NCBI GenBank assembly: GCA_022813625.1
Contig: JAKLMB010000026.1
Location: forward strand, 1-64,000
DNA length: 64,000 nt
DNA from: Aaosphaeria pasadenensis
Taxonomy: Eukaryota; Ascomycota; Dothideomycetes; Pleosporales
Direction: 5' to 3'
In this document: one piece after another, positions 45,634-56,803 of the stretch
Layout: every line of letters starts with the position of its first letter
How positions within the stretch are numbered: the stretch's first letter is position 1
Position numbers and translations under genes: made by a program
The notes under the pieces: generated by a model
The model's database searches: none
What the model was told of the DNA's origin: nothing
What the model saw: the letters and a program-made list of their open reading frames with translations, nothing else

Positions 45634-46629
45634 TCCCACGTCCACGTACATGGTGGACAACCAGCGACGAGCGATATGCTTCCATCCCCCATTTCATCAT
45701 CAACGCACAATCATACTCAGGTACTTAGAAATATCGTTCGTGCCTGTAAAATGATTGGCTTCGCCGCTCTGCTGCTCCGGTGGATAGATTTCTCTTGGTC
45801 GCAATGCATAGTCTCAAAGGAGGCATTGACTTATTGTGTAGTGGAACGATCTATGAAGGCGCGGATACCAGTTCCATGACGGAATGACGAGGTATACAGT
45901 GGACTATAGTTGATGCAGAATCGAAATGACGAACGTGTAAATACCAGCTGAAGGCTAACATAGCACTGTTGTTCGGAACTCGGAAGCGTGAGAGATGCAG
46001 ATTGGACAGACGAAGGAATACAGGTACCTGCCAAGGAAGGGGATGTGCGCCTACACGAAAGCTTGATCAACTCCAAGTTTCCACAATGATGCCGCATGAA
46101 AACACACAGTACGATCAAAGCCTACTCGTACTCTAAATCTCTAAAATGCCTAGTTAGTCTCTACGAGTGCAAATCATAATGCCTGATCAGCCTTCTACCT
46201 TGCCAGCGTGCCCTGTTTTGTCGACTCTCCTCACCTACTCGGCCACCAGCTACCCCAATCCGGTAAGCGGAAAAGGGGGGGTCGACATCACCATCGTCAT
46301 CGCTACCACTTTCTGGTTTTCCCATACCTGCTTCTGCTGCTGCACGTTGGATTCCCATCATCATATCCCCTGATATGATACCCATACTCCCAAAACCTAT
46401 CTTTTGTACCGTCGATCTTCATGGCCAGTTCCACCTCTAGCTCCACGCGTCTTCGTTTTCACTGGGTCTCACTCCGACCCGCTGCGATGACATCGTTCTT
46501 CTGCCACTGCCATGCACTTCTTTAAGGTCTGACCTCTACCCATCCATTTATTGCCCAGGTAAGCAATTGAATTAGCTCCCCAGTCCTTCCATTGACTACT
46601 CCAATCCTCGAATTCCTGTCGCAGCAGCT
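45634..46629. other. Spacer upstream of the acid phosphatase
   Basis: About 1 kb following the aldo-keto reductase remnant. The right part must contain the phosphatase promoter and a pyrimidine-rich 5' UTR (about 46400-46629). No gene is supported. Confidence 0.55.
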
Positions 46630-48027
46630 ATGCTCCGCTCGCTCGCTCTCTCGATTGCTCTTGCTGAAGCTGCATCCGCAGTTTCGTCTTCCTACAATTT
46701 CGATCCTCTGCAGCATCTTGCAGGCATCGCACCCTACTTCGAACCCAGCGACCCTCCTCTCGATCCAAGCCCTCCTCAGGGTTGCAATGTCACTCGTGCC
46801 TCCTATCTCATACGTCATGCTGCCATCTATGCAAACGATTTTGACTTCGAGGAGTACATCGAGCCTTTTACGGACAAGCTGAAGAACTCCACCACGGATT
46901 GGAGCAGAGCGGGCCCATTATCCTTCCTCAAGTCATGGCAAACTCCCATTGAGGATGAAGATCTCGAGGAATTGACACACATTGGTGAGCTGGAATCGTA
47001 TACCCTCGGCGCAACCGTTCGAATGAGGTACCCAACCTTCAAGGCTCCCGGCAAGGTTTGGACCTCCACTGCCGAGCGCACCGAAAAGAGCGCCCAGTCG
47101 TTCATCTCGGGTCTAGCATTTGGGAGCAACGACACACAGAAGGTCTCCGTGCCTGAAAGCAAGGCTGAGGGTGCTGATTCGTTGACCCCATACAAGGGTT
47201 GCCCGAAGTATAGTTCCTCAGGGGGCAGCGAACAGTCATCGGTATGTACTACGAGAGATAACCGACTCAGTGCGACATTCACTAATGCCACCTAGCAATA
47301 CAAAGATACATACACCAATCCCATCATCGAACGATTCCGTAATCTCGCTCCTGGCTTCAACTTCACCAATGACGATATTGTCGGCATGCAACAGTTGTGC
47401 GGTTACGAAACTGTGATTCGTGGATCATCCCCATTCTGCGACCTTGACGTCTTCTCGGCGAATGACTGGCTCAATTTCGAGTACATGAATGACGTGCAGT
47501 ACTTCTTCAATGCTGGCTATGGACTTGACGTGTCTGCTGCAGTCGGATTTCCATGGGTGAATGCCACAGTATCTACGCTATTGGCCGATGAGGCTGAACA
47601 GGATCTCTACGTCTCCTTCACACATCGCGAACTTCCACCCATGGTCATTGTTGCTCTCGGTCTATTCAATAATTCCGCCTTCACGGGCGCAAACGACCCC
47701 AATGCCACCATGCCGTTGATGACGCAAAACTACAACAGAGCCTGGAAATCCTCACACATCCTGCCATTCCTATCCAACATAGCCATTGAGAAGTTGTCGT
47801 GCGATAGTTACGGTTTTGATGCTGGCAACTACGTCCGCGTTCTAGTAAACCAGAGCCCGCAGTATGTCCCTGGTTGTGCGAATGGTCCGGGCGAAAGTTG
47901 TTCTTCCGATCAGTTTCAGGAGTTTGTACAAAAGAGAGGAGAGCTTGCTGGTGGCTTCACCGCGAAGTGCGAGCCGGAATACAACAATTCAACGGATGTG
48001 TTGACGATCTTTAATAGTTCATCATGA
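46630..48027 (+). CDS. Secreted histidine acid phosphatase family protein
   Basis: Two exons, 46630-47241 and 47296-48027 (54-bp intron, GTATGT...TAG), give 447 aa. A signal peptide spans about residues 1-20. The catalytic Arg-His pair is in IRHAAIYAND (Arg62, His63), and the distal motif is FTHRELPP, at the place of the usual HD or HAE proton donor. Several N-x-S/T sites and spaced cysteines suit an extracellular glycoprotein. Family members (PF00328) remove phosphate from phytate or other organic phosphates. The usual RHGxRxP is changed after RH, so the second active-site Arg may come from elsewhere or the specificity may differ. Confidence 0.9.
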
Positions 48028-48789
48028 TGGGAATGACAAAATCTCTTTATACTTTTGACAATAGCATAGCACAGCGCCGGGTCTTATGACAATCTAAATA
48101 TTAATATCAATCTTCAATATACGGGACAGGGCATTCAAACATGCGGCAGCAATCACTACGAGAATTATCTATCGCTGTTTTTGGGAACTTGTGGATACGA
48201 GCCGATGCCATTTCAAGTAAATTGGGGCTGCCGGCTCGAATTAATAATGATATTAAAGGCGCCGCAACGTCAGTCATCCACTCAGGCCAGGCAACTCCAA
48301 GGGAGAAGTTGGGCAACCCGATGTTTCCGACCGACTTCGCACTCGGATACTTCTCGTCCATCTCGGTCGTCTCTCTATTTGCTCGATTCGCCTACTCGCG
48401 GGTCTTCAGATCGTTCGATCATGGGCCCTGGCCTGGCGCCATCAAAGCAGCGAGCCAGAGGCAACTCCACACCTCCATTTCATTGTCGATTCAATTTTTC
48501 TTTATATCCGCCAGGCCCTTTTCAAAGTTCGTTTTCCTCCTTCTATTTCCGCTCTTCACACATCAACTCTCTCTCACGCACACACGCTCCCTCTTCTCCT
48601 ACTGTCTTCCCCAAGCGTGTCGCTTTTTGTCTTATCGCATATATTTTCTAATCGTCGTATTCCATTGTTCAGTAACAGTAGTTCTTCTTGTGGGTACGGA
48701 CATTTATCTTTTGAACCGTTTCTCCCATCTTTAATCATTTGTCGTCGTCTATTGTTGGCCAAGTTGCAAACGACGGATTCAAGTCGGCT
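48028..48789. other. Spacer and 5' leader of the PAQR gene
   Basis: About 760 bp between tandem plus-strand genes. From about 48520 to 48760 it is rich in pyrimidines (TCTCTCTCAC, TTTTCTT), typical of a fungal promoter or 5' UTR. Open frames here have no recognisable domain. Confidence 0.55.
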
Positions 48790-49812
48790 ATGGCCACGAC
48801 ACTCGCTCTCGCGCTACGATGGCCTCACATGCTCTTTCGCAAATTCTCTGCAAAAGGCGCAAAGGATGCAAAGGAGACTGAGTGCAGTCCAGGTTCATCC
48901 ACCTCGCCAGCACCACTGGTCCTTTGCACATTTTCCGAGTTGCCGAAATGGTACCAGGACAATCCGCACATTCTGACCAACTATCGGCCAGTGTCGAGTA
49001 GCTATAATGCTTGCATTTCCAGCCTACTCCACCTACATAATGAGACACTGAACATCTATACTCACCTGATACCTGCGCTCATTCTAGCGCTGGCGCTACC
49101 GACTCTCCAAATAAAGATTTCTTCCATCTACGTAGATGCGCCTTGGTCGGATCGCTTTCTTCTGACTCTGACACCCATGGCTACTCTAATTACTCTCTCA
49201 TTGTCTGCCAATTATCACACTGTGATCAATCACTCTCCTGTGGTATCTGCAAGCTGTCTGCTCCTGGACTATACCGGAATTCTCGTTCTGATCCTCACGT
49301 CGTTCATATCTGGTATATATGTCGGCTTCTACGACTCGCCTTTTCATCAACGACTTTACTGGACCATGATCGCATCCCTAGTTGGCATATCATGCCTATT
49401 TGTGATGCATCCACGCTTGCAAGGCCCTCTATACCGTCCTCATCGGACAGCGGCCTTCATTATGACCGCTTTATCTGGGTTCGGGCCCGTCATTCATGGC
49501 TGCGTTCACTACGGGATCTATGAGGCTTTCTGGTACAAAGGCGTCATGTGGTGGCTGGCAGAAGGATTTTGGTACGGTATCGGCGCCGCGTTCTTTGCGA
49601 CCAGGTTTCCCGAGAGCAGTGCTTGGGCAAAGGAGAGAATTGCAGATGATGACAATAACCAACACGCAGACGAGCCTGTCAAGGGCCACGGGAGGTGGAG
49701 AGGCAGGTTCGATGTCTTCGGAAGTAGTCATCAGGTATTTCATGTTTGTGTCGTGCTTGGGGCTGGGTGTCATTGTTGGGGCGTTTGGTGGGCTTGGAGA
49801 TGCGCTGTGTGA
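48790..49812 (+). CDS. PAQR-family (Izh/adiponectin-receptor-like) membrane protein
   Basis: Single exon of 340 aa from the ATG at 48790; the frame before it has no ATG. PAQR (HlyIII, PF03006) signatures occur in order: LPKWYQDNPHILTNYRPVSSS, LHNETLNIYTHL at the first membrane segment, a YHTVINHS and LDYTGI pair in the middle, and FDVFGSSHQVFH before the last segment. The His residues of these motifs form the zinc site of the family's putative hydrolase core. Seven hydrophobic segments are seen. Yeast Izh proteins act in zinc and sterol homeostasis and fungal relatives respond to plant osmotin; the role here is unknown. The last 20 residues are Trp/Cys-rich and differ from the usual ending. 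Confidence 0.9.
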   Translation: MATTLALALRWPHMLFRKFSAKGAKDAKETECSPGSSTSPAPLVLCTFSELPKWYQDNPHILTNYRPVSSSYNACISSLLHLHNETLNIYTHLIPALILALALPTLQIKISSIYVDAPWSDRFLLTLTPMATLITLSLSANYHTVINHSPVVSASCLLLDYTGILVLILTSFISGIYVGFYDSPFHQRLYWTMIASLVGISCLFVMHPRLQGPLYRPHRTAAFIMTALSGFGPVIHGCVHYGIYEAFWYKGVMWWLAEGFWYGIGAAFFATRFPESSAWAKERIADDDNNQHADEPVKGHGRWRGRFDVFGSSHQVFHVCVVLGAGCHCWGVWWAWRCAV

Positions 49813-50777
49813 GAGCATAGGTTCCACGGGGGTGGACACCGATTGAGAGATGAAGCCGTTATAGATCATATCATCGAGAGGCATGATCTTTTTGAAGCCA
49901 TGAGAAACACGATAATAGCTCGGTTTCAGGTCTAAGGAATTTTTGGAAGATACTCACAAACAAGCCCAGTCCATCATTTTGTAGAGGGATTGCGGATTGT
50001 GACACCAGGTCCGATCGTTTTGAAAATGCCAACCGTACCATGGAAACGAAGGTAATCCTTGGAGCAAGGTATTCTGAGTTTGTGCAATAATGGGTTGGCG
50101 GAATTTCCTGCATTTTAGGTTAGGAGAGACATAATAGTCCACGACTTATGGTATCATGAAATAGCCTAATCTTTTCGATAATAGCATGGCCCACAATAAT
50201 GCTTCTAAATCTTCCTTCATTCCTCCTTAAACAAGCTAAGTGAGTGGTAGCAAAGATCTTGAATTGTAGCTACAAATAGCTAACACAAGGAAGGAGTCAG
50301 GAGTGTCGAGGTCATGGTGTATTATTACATACGCTAGATTTCCAAGAAATATTCAATGTATCAGTCCGTTCATCAGGCGACAAATTAGACTGATGTCTGA
50401 ATAAGAATAATTGCATGGGTAGAACAGCCTCTCGGTCTGTGTCTTGTGTCAATGTGACAAATTACAGACAGCATCGATTATATTTTAAAAGGCATGACAT
50501 GAAATCCATCTGGTTCCCTTGGCATTAATGTATGAAGATAGTCTATCTAAATCGACTAAATTTGTTTAATGAGGTGTATTGTTTTCAAAACTCGACAAAT
50601 GTCTTTCTTGAAGCTCGACTGGATGATGTTGAAAGAGACAGTAACAGCAAGCTAGATTCTAGTATTATACCTGAGCATTTCATTTTTGACTGCCATGTAC
50701 TCATCGACTAATTGCTATCAAATACATCCACAAAAGCCACGGCAACGTGGATCTCGTGGAAGGAACTGCAGCCAGCG

Positions 50778-50783
50778 CCCCGC
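50778..50783 (-). promoter_or_regulatory. CreA-type site
   Basis: CCCCGC here reads GCGGGG on the other strand, which fits the CreA carbon-repressor consensus SYGGRG. A six-base match is weak alone; its place upstream of a xylanase gene gives it some weight. Confidence 0.35.
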
Positions 50784-50946
50784 ATGATACAGTAGGTATG
50801 ATTTACGTCCCTCTTACCCCACAAAAGCTTAAGTTCGTAGTATATTTCCGACGCAGGTTCGGTAGTTGATTCATTAGAGCCACCGGCAGGCCCGACATCG
50901 CGGACTTCTCACCTCGCGATCCTATGAGGAAGCAGGTCTGCGTTCA

Positions 50947-50953
50947 GGCTAAA
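50947..50953 (+). promoter_or_regulatory. XlnR-type site GGCTAAA
   Basis: Exact match to the GGCTAAA core bound by the xylanolytic activator XlnR in Aspergillus, 136 bp upstream of the xylanase ATG. Suggests xylose-dependent induction. Confidence 0.55.
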
Positions 50954-51025
50954 CATCAATAACACGGAGATATGGAACTAAGTATATATGGACGATAAGC
51001 CAAGAAATATGTAACAGCAAGCGGA

Positions 51026-51031
51026 TATAAA
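51026..51031 (+). promoter_or_regulatory. TATA box of the xylanase gene
   Basis: TATAAA about 58 bp before the ATG, a plausible TATA element for a strongly inducible gene. Confidence 0.5.
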
Positions 51032-51088
51032 ATTGGAGGATAATATGCACACTCGTAGAAGCAACGAACTTAACGATCTTCCCCGATA

Positions 51089-51794
51089 ATGTTCTCGCTT
51101 CTTGTCTGGGTCCTCGTCTGTGTCTTTCAGGTGGTAGCTTCCACTCCTACCAATGATCTCGTCAAACGTCAAGGTGGCTTCTATTATTCATTCTGGTCCG
51201 AGGGCGGTGGAAATTTTAGGTGCAACAACGGCGCAGGCGGGCAATACAGCTGCACCTGGTCTGGAAATGGAGGCTTTGTAGCAGGCAAAGGTTGGCGCGG
51301 TGGTGGGAATAGGTATTTGAGACCTTTTCTTTTTGGATGCACTTCGAATGTACTTGTGGTCTAAGATTCGTAATCGAAGGGTTGTGAAGTACAGTGGAAC
51401 ATACGAACCTAAAGGTCCGGGTTACTTGGCCGTGTACGGCTGGACCCGCAATCCCCTCATCGAATACTATGTTGTGGAATCGCATGGCGATCTCGCGGCA
51501 AACGAACCATGGACATCCAAAGGAAATTTCACCTCAGAGGAAGGAACGTACGAGATATATCAAAGTCAACGAGTCAACAAACCTTCCATCGAAGGAACGA
51601 GAACTTTCTACCAGTTTTGGTCGGTACGCACGGAAAAGAGGGTAGGTGGCACGGTGACTATGAAGACGCACTTCGACCAATGGGCAAAAGCAGGTATGAA
51701 GTTGGGGAACCATGATTACATGATTCTTGCGACGGAAGGCTTCACAAATGGCAAAAATACAGGGAGTGGTACGTCTTCGATCACAGTCTCATGA
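51089..51794 (+). CDS. Endo-1,4-beta-xylanase, GH11
   Basis: Two exons, 51089-51312 and 51380-51794 (67-bp intron), give 212 aa. A signal peptide (about residues 1-18) is followed by a short propeptide ending in Lys-Arg, a Kex2-type site, before QGGFYYSFW. The mature part has the GH11 jelly-roll signatures: YSGTYEPKGPGYLAVYGWTR, nucleophile Glu103 in NPLIEYYVVE, an EGTYEIYQSQRVNKPSIEGT block, and the acid/base Glu194 in ILATEGF. It has no carbohydrate-binding module. It cuts internal beta-1,4 links in xylan outside the cell. The splice acceptor GAAG was chosen since it joins NR to VVKYSG in phase; an earlier AG leads to a stop. Confidence 0.95.
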
Positions 51795-52377
51795 ATCCTG
51801 GTTCAACGACAGGAGACAGTTGAACTGGAAGTTCTACCGAGAATAACCATTATCTTGAGGCAAATATGAAATACCTATCAAAGGTCAGAATTTACAACAG
51901 CTTGTATGGGAGCGTGTGACGGAGCAATTTTTACCAACTACAACAATAGTAGCTAGAATGGGAGCTTGGCTTTTTTTTTTAAATCAGACAATACATGCCC
52001 ATGTAAATCCACTCGTGATGAGTAAGGAAATGACCGAATCAATTGCATGAGACTCTTGGTTGCAGGAGTAGCAAGGTGAGAGGAGATTGATGCTAACTAC
52101 TTCAGATGAGATGCTTCTAAAAGTACGAGGGGTTGTTCTACAAGCAGTAGGTTCAACAATCGGTAGACAAAGAAATGATAGCAATTTGAATAGACATGAG
52201 ATGGACGGTGCTGGAACCAATAGAAAAATTCTTTTGGTTTTTATTTAACTACACTCTCCTGACCCGGTGGTGTTCTAAGGAAGATTCTAGTCAAGGTGAG
52301 GGCTATCATCAACTCTATTGGTATTCAGCAACCACAGTTTGAGGTTGGTTGGGGGCTATAGTATGTACAATGATACT
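51795..52377. other. Convergent intergenic spacer
   Basis: About 580 bp between the 3' ends of the xylanase and the cyclase-family gene. Nothing recognised apart from a short T run near 51972. Confidence 0.55.
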
Positions 52378-53484
52378 CTACATGATCGCAAGCGCATTTG
52401 GTGGGCTTGCTACACCACCCTTTATGTTCAGTGGTTCACTAGTGACAAAGAAAGTCCATCTTTGCTGTTTATCGCACTCCTCGGCCAAATCGTCAAGTGC
52501 AAACATTTCACCTATTGGCATGCCAAATCCAGCGAGCAGTATCTGATGCATTGCCTGTTCGGATGGCGGCCATGCTTCGAAGCCGGGACAGTCACCCGCG
52601 ACAGCTGCAATCTTTGTGTCCCACAGCCAGCCAAGAACCTCTAGGGTACTCTCGAACCCTGGGTAACTAAAGGGCGATTTGGACATAACCTCCTTCTTCC
52701 GCTCGAGGGTAGCAAGCTCGAATGCAGTAGTGAACCCTGGGTGGGTGAATGAAGCTCAATGTATCCAAAAAGGTTGAGACAACATACCTGTACGCAAGAA
52801 GATGATATCTCCGGCTTGAAACTCAAAGTTACATTGAGCAGCAATCTGCTTTGATGCCTCAAGGCTTACGGCGAAGTATTCTAGCGGATCGTATTTAACA
52901 CCATTGCGTTGGGCGAACGACACGAAGTCAATGAGGACCCCGCGACCGACAATTCCTTGTTTAGCCCATGCTACGCTCAATAAGCTAAGTGTGACAAGTA
53001 TATTGACGCGGACATATAAACTACTTACCTTGTATTCCTAACCTCGAAGTCTTGTTTTCCAAGATCTCCTGCTGAGTCAGGCCGTTGTAGAAAGTGCCAT
53101 TATCGAAGCCCCAGTGCCTCAGACCATCCCACTGTGTGCTAGTCTGGGTATTGAAGGTGATGCGATCATCCTATCTCTTCATTGTCATTGCTGGTTGTGA
53201 AGGTCTTGTATACACCGACGTACGTTCATGTTTGGACCAATCTCAAATATTTCGTGCTTGATCACTTCACGAAAACCGCCGGTATAGTCCATCTGCTCTA
53301 GAGCCCAATTGAGCCCAAAGCGCTTGCCAGTACGTATCTCTTTCGCAGCGGCAATGGTCCGCTCGTTAGTCAAATGATTCAGCGTACCAAGTTCGTCATC
53401 GTCTCCCCATACACCCCAAGCTGAGTGTGGAGGGTGTGTGGAGTCGAGAGGAAGGTCTGAAAACTTTGGGTGTGGTTTTGCCAT
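52378..53484 (-). CDS. Cyclase / kynurenine-formamidase-like metal hydrolase
   Basis: Four exons (53484-53224, 53170-53029, 52970-52788, 52736-52378) give 314 aa; introns 51-58 bp. The N-terminal HSAWGVWGDDDELGTLNHLT block is typical of the long fungal form of the cyclase family (PF04199). The metal-site segment reads NTQTSTQWDGLRHWG, keeping the Asp and His of the H-x-G-T-H-x-D-x-x-x-H motif but with Gln where a His is usual. GRGVLIDF, AGDIIFLRT and CPGFEAWPPSE blocks follow. Relatives include bacterial kynurenine formamidase and polyketide or isatin hydrolases; the substrate is unknown. It is the downstream member of three minus-strand genes with a regulator and a P450. Confidence 0.88.
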
Positions 53485-53727
53485 CTGATAATATGTCCAG
53501 CGACGGTATGTGTGATAGATGAGGGTTTTGTCGTAAGCCGACGGTGCTTGAGTCTCGAGCTAATACTGTCTCATTCTTGTGAGGATGTGATACTTCCTTT
53601 TACGTCTCTTAGTGCAGTCCAAATTTGGCGGGCAATCTCCAAAGAAGGGGCGGGGAAGTTCGGATATCGATCTCCGCTTGAAATTTGGGGTCTTTCCCAA
53701 ACATTATTGCTCCCCAATCTTCAAAGA

Positions 53728-55915
53728 TCATGTTTCCGACCTCCGTTTCAGATCTACATTCACTACCTGAGAAGGCAAATATTCGTCTACGCAGTTGCTA
53801 TCTCCTAGGCCTGCTTGGGCCATCATAATCCTCGCTCTCTCGAGGCCACGTCGGATCATCGGAAGGTGTTCCCAGGGCCGCAATATCTCATAACCGTTTC
53901 GAATGTGATGTTCTTGCCGTGTTTCTTCGATGAAAGCTAGACATGGACAATTGAATGTTATAATCAGCGTCGCTAGTGTTGCATATGTACTACTCTCAAC
54001 GATTAGTACCATTGCGGCACAATTCATATCGACTACTTACGCCCACAACGTGAAGTGCGTGCCCATCTTCCGGCCCATGAGCTGCTCGTCCGCAATGCTA
54101 AGATAAGAGCAACAACCTTTGATGCAGCCGGCAGCTTGCTCTTTAGTCACCGATAGAGACTCGCTGTCCAGGCTGGAACCCTCGGCTTGGCCGCTTTCCA
54201 AAATCTTCAGTACCGATGGCCAACCAAGAACAACGAATAAGGCAAAATATTGGCCACGGAGGAAACTTTTCCTCGTATCAAAAACCGGGGTCGAGTCAAT
54301 TGGAAATCGAACGACGCTTGGGAGGTGATCGTACCATTCCCGGACCTGCTTTCTTAATTCTTTAGTGACGACTGGTGCATAAATAACTTTTCCACTGTGG
54401 TACCCCACAACTTCCAAAGATTGCGTCAAGAATTTGCGGAGGCTAATCTGAGCAAGGAAGAAATAGAAACCCGAATCCTCCTCTTCGAACTGCGGTAGGG
54501 GCACCATTTCGTGGAAATGGCGGAGCCCAATGGGGTGCATCTTCATGGTAGCTTCAAGCTCATGCAATATCGTGGAGCAGGCCCAGAATGCCCGGTGAAG
54601 TGCCTCAAGCTCCTGCTGATCCATTCTTTCGAGAGATCTTGAGGTGAGAAGATGCATACAGTCTCGGGCGGCTTGCGTTATCGAATTCCATGTCTGCAGC
54701 GGCCGTATCGCAAACTTGAAGTATGATGCCTGTAATACGCGGCATTGCAATACTGTAAGATTGCCCGTACGAAGGGACAGCCTCTCGAGGATTTGACATC
54801 CTCGTGCGAAGTAATCGAGCCCAGGCGCTTGATTCTCCGGATCCTCGCTTCGATCTTCTGATATTGCCCCTAGAGCTAGGAATATGAAAGTGAGGCAGCT
54901 GGTTGCATTCTGGCTCATGAATCCATCCACGGTCGCCAGGTCAAGGGCACTTGCACAGGTCTTTTGGTCGAATATTGGAGTCCATCGAAGAAAGTTCTCG
55001 ACGAAACTTTGCTGCAGCCTTCTTGTAGTCCTCTTCGTTAGATCCAAAGGCTGCAAAGCAAGGTTGTCGAACTGATCGCACAGCCGCTCTCCCGCTTGAA
55101 TCTCATCGTCATAGAACTCTGCCGTATAATCCCAACTCTCCACGTTGATGTAGTATGGAGCACGGAAAGTAAGTAAACTAGGCCGCGCAGTCGTGGCCTC
55201 AGTGGCAGTTTGTCGGTAGGCGAAATCGTAGGACACGGGGGTTCCAACCGCTGGATTCGATGCGGGAGCACTTAAGTATTCCACGGCGCTTCGATTCATG
55301 CTTGAGCGTCGGGAAGTAGAGTCTTGGGACTCGATCATCTCACTAGCATTAGACACATTTGGAGAGAGTATTGAAGTACTCTGCATCATTTGATGAGTTG
55401 ATTCAACCCGCGCTTCGAGCTGTGACAATCGTCTTTCAAGACTGGAGAGTGCCTCTGGTGGGTTGCTCGCCTGCTTCGCCCTATATTGAGGCGGGATTTT
55501 AGTACAAGGGAGTATTGCAAGGCCGGTTTCAAGATGGACAGTTACGGAGAACAGAGACAGAGAACGGTCGCAAATATATCAACGTACCTGTCTCCCATGG
55601 TAGGCTTTCTGTAAGTGCATTCTATGCCCAGGTCGGTACAGAACCCACAGGAAGGTTTGACTGCATCACACCTAGTCTTTCGAAATCTACAGACATTACA
55701 CTGACATTGAACGTAAGTCGTATTTTGATCGATAGCCCTCGGCCAAAGTCTGCAGGGAATTCCATAGGACTTACAGCGATTGCAATGCGTTTTCGGGGAT
55801 AATTTTCCGCTGGCTCTCCCGAGTCCTGGGGGCTGGTGGGCAACCTCACATCATGCGGACGGGTGCGGGCAGCACCTGAGGGAGGTGATGCATCGAGCTT
55901 CCGTTTAGTCGCCAT
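53728..55915 (-). CDS. Zn2Cys6 transcription factor next to cyclase and P450
   Basis: Four exons (55915-55775, 55700-55588, 55480-54041, 53989-53728) give 651 aa. Exon 1 encodes a basic leader ending NYPRKRIAIA; exon 2 carries the zinc cluster CNVCRFRKTRC with CGFCTDLGIEC. A short coiled segment (LSSLERRLSQLEARV) follows, as often seen for dimerisation, then a Fungal_trans-type regulatory region (SCLTFIFLALGAISEDRS, a HRAFWACSTILHELEATMKM block, FHEMVPLPQFEEED). The last exon ends the middle homology region with WEHLPMIRRGLERARIMMAQ. It is 243 bp upstream of the cyclase gene on the same strand, so control of the neighbours is plausible. Confidence 0.9.
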
Positions 55916-56803
55916 GGCGAGGAGCGCATGAGGAGAGAAGAATTCGTAAGCTTGTGACAGCTACCTATAGCAAAGTGGTCGATGTTAGACGAATGATAGG
56001 TTGATGCTCCTCTCCCAGCAGCTTGGTAATGATGTAACCAGGTATACCGGTACTCGCCAGTTGAGGAGCAAATAAGTAAGCTGGCACGGCTCGCTGGTAA
56101 GGTAGTTAGATCGGTGGTCAGTGGTGGCGGACGGGGAGATGAAGAGCGGACTTAGTTATTCACCTACCTAGGTATTACTTAGTTGAAGGTAGTTCATTAA
56201 CTACTTAGGTACCTATACCTAACCCAGCACCTCCCTCGGTTAAGAGACTTGGGAGGGGCGTTCCGTGCCATCCAGCAACTCATTCATATGTATACAGACG
56301 GAGAATAGTCAATACACACTGGCATGCACTTGTGTTTGTAGGGAATAGTAATCAGGGGAATATTCATCAGAGGAATTCGCATTTCCGCTCCATGTCGATC
56401 CGGCAGATACGAGTAGGGATTCTCTCCTCCTCCTCCTCCTCCTATGATTAGTACTATTCGGTAACTAGCATCCTCGTACTCCGGGGTAGAATCCATCTCC
56501 ACATCCGTATCCACTCTTCGCATCTATATATATTGAACGACCATACATACATCAATTTCCATATAAATCACTACAAGCACAGAATTGAGGCTCTAAACCG
56601 AGCAAAGCATTCTATCCGAATACTCCGTAATACATGCCGCATACTCTCTGCCTCTGACGTTGTATGCATTTTGCACAGTCTTTAGTACTTCCCACTAATT
56701 GGGCATACCCATCGTGGCGTAATGGGGCTGTAAAGTCATAAGCCGGGAACCATTCGTCTTGACCTCCACGTTGCGAAAGGACGCCTGCCTATGATTCACC
56801 ATT
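55916..56803. other. Intergenic region with CTC tract and CCTAGGTA words
   Basis: About 0.9 kb. Short TACCTAGGTA/AGGTACCTA palindrome-like words lie at about 56160-56225, a (TCC)n tract at 56424-56445 and one TACTCCGTA at 56621-56629. No gene is supported. Confidence 0.6.

Larger units (their letters stand above)
49813..51088. other. Intergenic region with xylanase promoter
   Basis: About 1.3 kb. The left part is unremarkable. The right 350 bp form the xylanase promoter, with XlnR-, CreA- and TATA-like sites listed separately. Confidence 0.6.
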
